DNA from: Alkalimonas sp.
Lineage (GTDB): Bacteria > Pseudomonadota > Gammaproteobacteria > Enterobacterales > Alteromonadaceae
Reading direction: 5' to 3'
Length of the DNA stretch: 64,000 nucleotides
Assembly (NCBI RefSeq): GCF_020831925.1
Contig: NZ_JAFIFQ010000001.1
Coordinates: forward strand, 1-64,000
Positions 57,508 to 64,000 of the stretch are shown piece after piece (the first letter of the stretch is position 1; every line of letters begins with the position of its first letter). The position numbers and the translations under genes were made by a program. Below the pieces are notes generated by a model. That model worked only from the letters and a program-made list of their open reading frames with translations, made no database searches and had not been told where the DNA came from.

Positions 57508-58866
57508 TCACCGTAAGTTGGGAAGTATTTTGGACACTTTATCCAGCGTTTCCTGGTATTCGCTGTTGACTTCGGAGTCGGCGACAATGCCGCCGCCGGC
57601 CCAGCAGTGCAGTTGGCCGTGGCAGGCGACTAAGGTGCGGATAGCAATGTTGGTATCCATATCGCCGCTTTGGTCGATGTAACCGATGGAACCGCAGTAC
57701 ACCGAACGACGGTGGGGCTCCAGCTGCTCAATAATGGTCATGGCGCTGATTTTTGGTGCGCCGGTAATAGAGCCGCCCGGAAAAGCCGCTTGCAATAAGT
57801 CGGTGGCATCGAGGTCGGCTCGCAAGGTGGCGGTGACGGTACTCACCAGATGATGCACCGCCGGGTAGCTTTCAATGGCAAACAAATCGGGTACCCGCAC
57901 ACTGCCAGGCTCGGCCACCCGACCTAAATCATTGCGCAGCAAATCGACAATCATCACGTTTTCGGCGCGATCTTTCGGCGAGTTACGCAGCGCCTCAGCA
58001 GTTTCGGCATCCAGCTTAGCATCGCTGTGCCGTGCTTTGGTGCCTTTAATCGGCTTGGTTTCCACCTCCCGGCCATGCAGCTGCAAAAAACGCTCCGGCG
58101 AAATACTCAGCACAGCGCCTTCGGGCAAGCGCATAAAGGCAGAAAAAGGCGCGGCATTGGCAGTGCGCAGTTTCAGATAGGCTTGCCATTCACTGCCCTG
58201 GTAGCTGGCACTAAAGCGCTGCGCCAGATTGATCTGGTAGCAGTCACCCGCCAACAAATGTTCATGCACCTGATCAAAACGGGCTTGGTAGCCAGCTTTG
58301 TCCATATTGGCTTGCCAGTCGCTGGTCAGAGCAAAGGGTTCAGATTCTTGTTGGTGCAGACCAAGGCGGCTACTGAGCTTGTTCCAGTTCTGCTCGGCAT
58401 CACCACGATAATCCAGGTACCACAGTTGCTGCTTTTCTTTATCCAGCACCAAGGCCCACAGATAAATACCGATGGCCATATCCGGCAATGGCAAATCCTT
58501 GGTTGCTACATCCGGTATCTGCTCGCTGTAGCGGCCAAGATCATAGCCCAAATAGCCCAAAGCACCGCCTTGAAACGGCAAATCAAGTTTGGGAGCCGGC
58601 TCTGGGAAATAGCAGCGCAGCGCCGCCTTTACTACCGCAAGTGGATGCTGCTGGTAGTGATGGCTGCCTTTGTCATTGGTCAAAACCGTATGGCCATCTT
58701 TCGCTTCAATGGTGCAGACTGGTTCTGCTGCCAATACATCAAAACGGTTGTTCTTAGCTACCGGTCCGGCCGAGTCCAGCAAAATGGCCCAGGGCTGCTC
58801 TGCCAGTGGCGCAAAGAACTCCAGTAAATCCGATGGGGCGTCGCCAATAATATGGTAATGCTGCAT
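57508..58866 (-). CDS. pabB: Aminodeoxychorismate synthase component I
   Basis: PabB, 452 residues, makes 4-amino-4-deoxychorismate for folate synthesis with an amidotransferase partner. Start MQHYHIIGDAPSDLLEFFAP at 58866 gives the family length (E. coli 453); an in-frame reading to 59397 runs antisense through fumarase and is rejected. Chorismate-site motifs: KPIKGTKARH (the lysine replaces the Ala of TrpE and marks PabB), ENVMIVDLLRNDLG and AFPGGSITGAPK. No pabA is adjacent. Confidence 0.95.
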   Translation of the reverse strand: MQHYHIIGDAPSDLLEFFAPLAEQPWAILLDSAGPVAKNNRFDVLAAEPVCTIEAKDGHTVLTNDKGSHHYQQHPLAVVKAALRCYFPEPAPKLDLPFQGGALGYLGYDLGRYSEQIPDVATKDLPLPDMAIGIYLWALVLDKEKQQLWYLDYRGDAEQNWNKLSSRLGLHQQESEPFALTSDWQANMDKAGYQARFDQVHEHLLAGDCYQINLAQRFSASYQGSEWQAYLKLRTANAAPFSAFMRLPEGAVLSISPERFLQLHGREVETKPIKGTKARHSDAKLDAETAEALRNSPKDRAENVMIVDLLRNDLGRVAEPGSVRVPDLFAIESYPAVHHLVSTVTATLRADLDATDLLQAAFPGGSITGAPKISAMTIIEQLEPHRRSVYCGSIGYIDQSGDMDTNIAIRTLVACHGQLHCWAGGGIVADSEVNSEYQETLDKVSKILPNLR

Positions 58867-58995
58867 GTAAATATCCAGGATTGCGATCAGGGAAGATGCA
58901 TGAAACTCTGGCCGCTGTTTTTGATGCGTTGTATGATACCAGCCGGACAACAAAGATTGAATGATGCATTGATTACGACAGAGGACAGATTTCAG

Positions 58996-60519
58996 ATGAC
59001 CGTGATCCGCCAGCAAGACTTTATCGACAGCATCGAAGATGCGCTGCAGTACATCTCCTATTACCATCCGCTGGATTTTATTCAGGCGTTGGAAAAAGCC
59101 TACCACAAAGAGCAAAATAAGGCGGCCAAAGATGCCATCGCGCAAATTCTGATCAACTCGCGGATGTCGGCTGAAGGCCACCGGCCTATTTGCCAGGATA
59201 CCGGCATTGTCACCTGCTTTGTCAAAGTGGGTATGGATGTAAAGTGGGACAAAACCGACCTGACGGTACAGCAGATGGTGGATGAAGGCACTCGTCGTGC
59301 ATACAACAACCCGGATAACCCATTGCGTGCGTCCATTGTGGCCGATCCGGCCGGTGCCCGTAAAAACACCCGCGATAATACCCCGGCCGTGGTGCATATT
59401 GACCTGGTGCCAGGTGCGGAAGTGGAAGTGATGATAGCCGCCAAAGGCGGTGGCTCTGAGAACAAAACCAAGATGGCGATGCTAAACCCATCCGATTCCA
59501 TCGTCGACTGGGTGCTGGAATCTCTGCCCAAAATGGGTGCCGGCTGGTGTCCACCGGGCATGCTCGGCATCGGCATTGGCGGCACCGCGGAAAAAGCGGC
59601 GGTACTGGCTAAAGAGTCTTTGATGGATCCGGTTGATATTCAGCAGCTGATTGATAAAGGCGCGGAAACAGCCGAAGAGAAACTGCGGCTGGAGCTGTAC
59701 GAGAAAGTGAACAATCTGGGCATAGGTGCCCAAGGGTTGGGCGGCCTGACCACGGTGGTCGATATCAAAATCAAAAGTGTGCCAACCCATGCTGCCTCCT
59801 TACCAGTGGTGATGATCCCCAACTGCGCTGCCACCCGCCATGTGCATTTCCACCTGGATGGCTCAGGCCCTGCTGATATCAAGCCACCAAAACTGGAAGA
59901 CTGGCCAGAGGTGACCTGGGAGCTTGGCAGCAATGTGCGCCGGGTCAACCTGGATACCGTAACACCTGAAGAGGTTCAAAGCTGGCAAGCCGGCGAAACC
60001 GTGCTGCTGAGCGGCAAGATGCTAACCGGCCGCGATGCTGCCCACAAGCGCATTGCCGATCGCTTAAATAAAGGCGAAGGCCTGCCGGAAGGCGTTGACT
60101 TGAAAAACAAGTTTATCTACTACGTTGGCCCTGTTGATGCGGTTGGCGACGAAGTGGTCGGCCCGGCTGGCCCAACCACCGCAACCCGGATGGACAAATT
60201 CACCGAGATGATGCTGTCGCAAACCGGTTTGCTTGGCATGATTGGCAAATCCGAGCGTGGCGATGCTACCGTGGAAAGCATTAAACAGCACAAAGCGGTG
60301 TATTTAATGGCGGTCGGTGGTGCGGCCTATCTGGTATCCAAAGCCATCAAAAAGGCCCGGGTGGTGGCATTTGAGGACCTGGGGATGGAAGCCATCTACG
60401 AGTTCGAAGTGGAAGACATGCCCGTCACGGTGGCAGTCGATAGCCAGGGCAATAACGTCCATAAACAGGGCCCGGCCATCTGGAAAGTAAAAATCGAAGA
60501 AATGGCAACCGCGCAGTAA
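58996..60519 (+). CDS. fumA: Class I (Fe-S) fumarate hydratase
   Basis: A 507-residue oxygen-sensitive 4Fe-4S fumarase that interconverts fumarate and malate. The three cluster cysteines are C66 (RPICQDTG), C185 (GAGWCPPGM) and C277 (PNCAATRHVHF), at nearly the spacing of E. coli FumA. The start MTVIRQQDFIDSIEDALQYI at 58996 matches relatives; upstream ATGs in the promoter gap with pabB are rejected. The symbol could equally be fumB; only the class is certain. Confidence 0.95.
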   Translation: MTVIRQQDFIDSIEDALQYISYYHPLDFIQALEKAYHKEQNKAAKDAIAQILINSRMSAEGHRPICQDTGIVTCFVKVGMDVKWDKTDLTVQQMVDEGTRRAYNNPDNPLRASIVADPAGARKNTRDNTPAVVHIDLVPGAEVEVMIAAKGGGSENKTKMAMLNPSDSIVDWVLESLPKMGAGWCPPGMLGIGIGGTAEKAAVLAKESLMDPVDIQQLIDKGAETAEEKLRLELYEKVNNLGIGAQGLGGLTTVVDIKIKSVPTHAASLPVVMIPNCAATRHVHFHLDGSGPADIKPPKLEDWPEVTWELGSNVRRVNLDTVTPEEVQSWQAGETVLLSGKMLTGRDAAHKRIADRLNKGEGLPEGVDLKNKFIYYVGPVDAVGDEVVGPAGPTTATRMDKFTEMMLSQTGLLGMIGKSERGDATVESIKQHKAVYLMAVGGAAYLVSKAIKKARVVAFEDLGMEAIYEFEVEDMPVTVAVDSQGNNVHKQGPAIWKVKIEEMATAQ

Positions 60520-60537
60520 GCCGTCTTCACCCCGACA

Positions 60538-60568
60538 AAACCTGCAAGTGGCCCTTGCAGGTTTTTTT
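60538..60568 (+). terminator. Fumarase gene terminator
   Basis: AACCTGCAAG pairs with CTTGCAGGTT around TGGCC, followed by seven T. Confidence 0.88.
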
Positions 60569-60587
60569 ACCATTAAGGGAAGCAACT

Positions 60588-62621
60588 ATGAAACATTGGT
60601 CTTTGTTTGTACCCACGTTTATGCTGGCCAGCTTCAGCCTGAGTGTGGCGGCGAAAACTCCGCTGCAGGTGGAGCATTTGGCCCAGTTGAATCAACTGAG
60701 CGACATCGTATTGGCACCCAATGGCAATCACCTGGTGTTTGCGCAAAAAAATGGTGGTGTTCAGCCCGCCGATAGCAGCCATGATCTGTACTTAATGGAT
60801 TTAACCAACAACAACACCATTCGTCGGCTCACCCAAAGCTGCAGCCGTGAACATCAGGTGCGTTGGTCGGCCGATGGCAATGCCATTTACTTTCTGGCCG
60901 ACAGAACCGGTTCCAATCAGGTGTGGCGCTTGAATCTTAGTGGTGGCGAAGCCATGCAGATCACCGATTTGCCATTGCCGGTGCAGGGCTTTCAGGTATC
61001 GCGCAATGGCCAAAAACTGGCACTGGCGCTACAACACAAACCGGGCTGTGGTGATATTACCTGCACGCTCAAAGCCAAAGCGGACGATGCCGCCCGCAAA
61101 GATACCGCCATGGTGTACGATCAGTTAATGGTACGTCACTGGGATCGCTGGCTGGATGGCTATCGCAGCCATTTGTTTGTTGCCACGCTTGGCGACACGC
61201 CAGTTACCTCGGCTCTGAACCTGATGCCGGATTGGAACAGCGATATTGCCGGGATCAACGAAGTGGCTTTTACGCCGGATCAGCAGCATCTGGTGTTCAG
61301 CGCTAAAATGCCGGGCGTGGACGAAAGCTGGCACACCAACTTTGATATTTTTGAAGTCAGCATCGAAGGTGGTGAGAAGAAAAACCTCACGGCCGACAAC
61401 TCGGCCTGGGATTCGCATCCATCGTTCTCGCCGGATGGCCGCTTTATGGCCTACCTGGCGATGCAAACACCGCAGGCCGAGTCCGATCGCCGCCGGTTGG
61501 TGCTGCTCGATCAGGTCACCAATCAGCGCACTGTGCTAACCGAAGACTGGGATCGCTCTATCTATTCTTATCAGTTTGGCTCTGATAATCGCACTATTTA
61601 TGTCACCACCCAGGATGTCGGGCAGGTCAGCATTTATGCCATCAACACCAGCTTTGGTGATGTGCGCAAAGTCTATGGCGATGGTACAGCTGGTCACCTG
61701 AATGTGGCTGGTGAGCGCATTGTGTTTAGCAATCACCGGCTGAATCAGCCGACCGAAATCTATCAAATTCAGACCGATGGCAACCGGCTGCAGCAGCTGA
61801 CTAATGTCAACGGCCCTCTGCTCGAAAACATTGCCTTTGGGGATTTTGAGCAGTTCAGTTTCTCTGGCTGGGACGGCAATACTGTTTACGGTTACCTGGT
61901 AAAACCGGTCAACTTTAATGCCAACCAGCGTTACCCCATGGCTTATCTGGTGCATGGTGGGCCCCAGGGTAGCTTTGGCAATATGTTTCATTACCGCTGG
62001 AATGCGCAGCTGTGGGCAGCGCAGGGCTATGCCGTGGTGATGGTCGATTTTCATGGCTCCACCGGCTATGGCCAGGCCTTTACCGATTCCATCAGCCGTG
62101 ACTGGGGTGGTAAGCCGCTGGTTGATTTGCAAAAAGGCTTCGAGTACGTGCAAAGCGCTTACCCGTGGATTGATGGCAAGCGGGCCTGTGCGTTGGGTGC
62201 CTCCTACGGCGGCTACATGATGAACTGGTTTGCCGGTAAATGGCCGGATGCTTTCCGTTGTCTGGTTAATCATGCTGGCCTGTACGATATGCCAAGCTTT
62301 TACGGCAGCACCGAAGAGCTGTTTTTCCCAGAGTTCGATTTAGGCGGCACCGCCTGGGATGAAGACTCGGATTATGCCAAATTTAACCCGGCGGCCTACG
62401 CCGATAATTGGCAAACACCGATGCTGGTGATCCACGGCTTGAAAGACTACCGGGTGCCTTATGCGCAGGGCCTGGGTGCTTTTACCAACCTGCAGCGTAA
62501 AGGCATTGAGTCACGGCTGGTGATTTTCCCGGACGAGAACCACTGGATCCAAAAGCCAGAAAACCGGGTACGTTGGTACAACGAAGTATTCGACTGGATG
62601 AAGCGCTTTACGGCGGAATAA
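60588..62621 (+). CDS. Exported S9 peptidase (acylaminoacyl/dipeptidyl peptidase-like)
   Basis: A 677-residue prolyl-oligopeptidase-family protein with signal peptide MKHWSLFVPTFMLASFSLSV. Start at 60588 has AGGGAAG upstream. An N-terminal TolB/WD40-like propeller (ELAPNGNHLVFA-type repeats such as FSPDGRFMAYLAM and WSADGNAIYFLAD) precedes the hydrolase domain with S539 in GASYGGYM, Asp in HGLKDYRVPY and His in DENHWIQKPEN. Probably periplasmic, cleaving short peptides. Distinct from the 823-residue S9 member at 34-37 kb. Confidence 0.92.
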   Translation: MKHWSLFVPTFMLASFSLSVAAKTPLQVEHLAQLNQLSDIVLAPNGNHLVFAQKNGGVQPADSSHDLYLMDLTNNNTIRRLTQSCSREHQVRWSADGNAIYFLADRTGSNQVWRLNLSGGEAMQITDLPLPVQGFQVSRNGQKLALALQHKPGCGDITCTLKAKADDAARKDTAMVYDQLMVRHWDRWLDGYRSHLFVATLGDTPVTSALNLMPDWNSDIAGINEVAFTPDQQHLVFSAKMPGVDESWHTNFDIFEVSIEGGEKKNLTADNSAWDSHPSFSPDGRFMAYLAMQTPQAESDRRRLVLLDQVTNQRTVLTEDWDRSIYSYQFGSDNRTIYVTTQDVGQVSIYAINTSFGDVRKVYGDGTAGHLNVAGERIVFSNHRLNQPTEIYQIQTDGNRLQQLTNVNGPLLENIAFGDFEQFSFSGWDGNTVYGYLVKPVNFNANQRYPMAYLVHGGPQGSFGNMFHYRWNAQLWAAQGYAVVMVDFHGSTGYGQAFTDSISRDWGGKPLVDLQKGFEYVQSAYPWIDGKRACALGASYGGYMMNWFAGKWPDAFRCLVNHAGLYDMPSFYGSTEELFFPEFDLGGTAWDEDSDYAKFNPAAYADNWQTPMLVIHGLKDYRVPYAQGLGAFTNLQRKGIESRLVIFPDENHWIQKPENRVRWYNEVFDWMKRFTAE

Positions 62622-62641
62622 ACTGTACCACGCGAGAAAAT

Positions 62642-62668
62642 AAAAAGGGCGCTGCATGCAGCGCCCTT
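62642..62668. terminator. Terminator between S9 peptidase and asnB
   Basis: A perfect 12+12 palindrome AAGGGCGCTGCA / TGCAGCGCCCTT. The A-run on its left gives a good T-run for asnB on the minus strand; on the plus strand it is weaker. Confidence 0.8.
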
Positions 62669-62695
62669 ACTTTATCTATTTATCGATGCCTGGTG

Positions 62696-64000
62696 TTAAT
62701 AGGCTTCGGTATGCACATCGCGCACGGCGCGGCCGGATGGATCGGTCATTTCGGCCATTTTAGCATCCCAGGCCAGGGCTTCTGGCGTAGAGCAGGCCAC
62801 CGATTTACCGCCTGGCACACAGGCAATGGCGCCGGCATGCGGGAAGTGCTCTTCAAAGATCACCCGGTAGTAGTAACCTTCTTTGGTATCCGGCGTATTG
62901 ACCGGGAAGCGGAAGCTGGCAGTCGCCATTTGCTGATCGCTGATTTCGCGCTCAGCATGGGCTTTTAAGCTGTCAATCCAGCTGTAGCCTACGCCATCAG
63001 AGAACTGCTCTTTTTGCCGCCACAAAATTTCATTTGGCAGCAGACCATCAAACGCCTGGCGCAAAATGTGTTTTTCCATTTTGCCTTTACCACACATCTT
63101 GGCTTGTGGGTTTAACCGCATCGCCACATCCATAAAGGTTTTGTCCAAAAACGGCACCCGGGCTTCAATACCCCAGGCCGACATTGCCTTATTGGCGCGG
63201 TTGCAGTCAAACATATGCAAGCGGCTGATTTTGCGCAAAGTCTCTTCATGGAACTCTTTGGCATTCGGTGCCTTATGGAAATACAGGTAGCCGCCAAAGA
63301 TTTCATCTGAGCCTTCACCGGACAGTACCATCTTAATGCCCATGGCCTTGATCTTACGGGCCATCAGGTACATCGGAGTTGAAGCCCGGATGGTGGTGAC
63401 ATCGTAGGTTTCCAGGAAATAAATCACATCGCGGATTGCATCCATGCCTTCTTGCACCGTGAAATGCACATTGTGGTGCACGGTGCCAATGGCATCGGCC
63501 ACTTTTTGTGCCGCGACTAAGTCAGGCGAACCAGGCAGGCCGACTGCAAAAGAGTGCAGTCGTGGCCACCAGGCCTCGGTTTGATCGTCATCTTCCACCC
63601 GGCGCTTGGCAAATTGCTGGGCAATCGCAGAAATCAGCGAGGAATCCAGGCCGCCTGATAACAGCACGCCATAAGGCACATCGGACATAAGGTGGCTTTT
63701 CACGCTTTGTTCCAGAGCTTTGCGCAGCTCAGCCTCATTGGCAGGGTTGTCTTTTACCGCATCAAAGCTTTGCCAGTCACGCTGGTAGTAAGACTCCAGC
63801 TTGCCCACCTTGCTATCAAAAATATGCCCTGGCGGGAATTCTTTAATCTGTTTACAGACCGGCACCAAAGCTTTTAGCTCGGATGCGACAAACAACTGGC
63901 CATGCTCATCGTAGCCGTAATACAGCGGAATAATACCGATGTGATCGCGGGCAATCAGGTAACGCTCTTGCTCAGCATCGTACAGCACAAAAGCAAACAT
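62696..64000 (-). CDS. asnB: Asparagine synthase (glutamine-hydrolysing), partial
   Basis: The C-terminal 434 residues of AsnB; the gene continues past the right edge, so about 120 N-terminal residues with the catalytic Cys2 are missing. Present are the end of the glutaminase domain (MFAFVLYDAEQERYLIARDH) and the synthetase domain with the ATP pyrophosphatase loop LLSGGLDSSLISA, VLSGEGSDEIFGGY and EARVPFLDKTFMDVAMRL. It makes asparagine from aspartate and glutamine. The truncation is caused by the window, not by mutation. Confidence 0.95.
   Translation of the reverse strand: MFAFVLYDAEQERYLIARDHIGIIPLYYGYDEHGQLFVASELKALVPVCKQIKEFPPGHIFDSKVGKLESYYQRDWQSFDAVKDNPANEAELRKALEQSVKSHLMSDVPYGVLLSGGLDSSLISAIAQQFAKRRVEDDDQTEAWWPRLHSFAVGLPGSPDLVAAQKVADAIGTVHHNVHFTVQEGMDAIRDVIYFLETYDVTTIRASTPMYLMARKIKAMGIKMVLSGEGSDEIFGGYLYFHKAPNAKEFHEETLRKISRLHMFDCNRANKAMSAWGIEARVPFLDKTFMDVAMRLNPQAKMCGKGKMEKHILRQAFDGLLPNEILWRQKEQFSDGVGYSWIDSLKAHAEREISDQQMATASFRFPVNTPDTKEGYYYRVIFEEHFPHAGAIACVPGGKSVACSTPEALAWDAKMAEMTDPSGRAVRDVHTEAY

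Noticed and set aside
58867-59397. In-frame N-terminal extension of pabB by 177 residues
   Set aside because: It runs antisense through the start of fumarase, has no domain, and pabB from 58866 already has the full family length.
62696-64000. Truncated asnB as a pseudogene
   Set aside because: The reading frame is open to the window edge and aligns to AsnB without a gap; the missing N-terminus lies outside the window.
1-64000. CRISPR arrays, tRNA/rRNA genes, insertion sequences, prophage or defence islands
   Set aside because: I found no spaced direct repeats, no cloverleaf-type sequences, no transposase or integrase reading frames; apart from the ParDE-like pair all genes are of chromosomal housekeeping or accessory metabolism type.

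Overview
The window looks like chromosome of a gammaproteobacterium of the Alteromonadales type (a Rheinheimera/Alishewanella-like organism is my guess, not something I could test). The reasons are E. coli-like gene orders around trp-rnm-yciO-rluB and rne-rluC-yceF-yceD-rpmF-plsX-fab, a fused trpCF with separate trpG and trpD, ScpAB instead of MukBEF-only chromosome handling, class I fumarase, and a PEP-CTERM/rhombosortase pair. Most of it is core metabolism. I see no tRNA, rRNA, CRISPR array, prophage or insertion sequence. The only obviously mobile-type module is a small ParDE-like toxin-antitoxin pair.

Layout. 1-8.3 kb: a secreted serine hydrolase faces a complete, tightly overlapping trpEGD(CF)BA operon on the minus strand. 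The operon is preceded by a classical attenuator whose 24-residue leader peptide (unannotated, too short for ordinary ORF calling) has three consecutive Trp codons. 8.6-13.3 kb: an unknown outer-membrane-like protein, then rnm, yciO, scpA, scpB and rluB as one plus-strand run. 13.4-16.3 kb: yciI-galE (minus) and a Na+-dependent NSS transporter (plus). 16.5-21.9 kb: rne with a very long disordered tail, divergent from rluC and a HAD phosphatase. 21.9-28.9 kb: yceF (minus), then the lipid operon yceD-rpmF-plsX-fabH-fabD-fabG-acpP-fabF; a perfect 25-bp hairpin sits between acpP and fabF. 29-33.4 kb: DUF1289 gene, LuxR-type response regulator and acs (minus), divergent from a DcaP-like porin.

33.4-44.7 kb: rluA, an exported S9 peptidase, a PEP-CTERM protein with a textbook sigma-54 promoter, a convergent rhombosortase, ggt, an enoyl-CoA isomerase-like gene, a small lipoprotein, cysK, and a MoxR ATPase/VWA pair. 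44.8-52.7 kb: a second KAS III, a TPR sensor histidine kinase whose 3' end overlaps it, and an RND efflux adaptor/permease pair. 52.7-64 kb: sdaA, an exported M19 dipeptidase, a YqhA-like membrane protein, a Nudix hydrolase, the toxin-antitoxin pair, pabB, class I fumarase, a second exported S9 peptidase and asnB, which runs off the right edge.

The genes point to a heterotroph that digests peptides outside the cytoplasm (two S9 peptidases, M19 dipeptidase, gamma-glutamyltransferase, serine deaminase) and scavenges acetate (acs with an adjacent regulator). The least routine signals are the sigma-54-driven PEP-CTERM gene next to a rhombosortase, the long hairpin ahead of fabF, an apparently leaderless yceD promoter, and the exactly 10-bp-phased operator of the toxin-antitoxin pair. 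I did not find a clearly novel multi-gene system.
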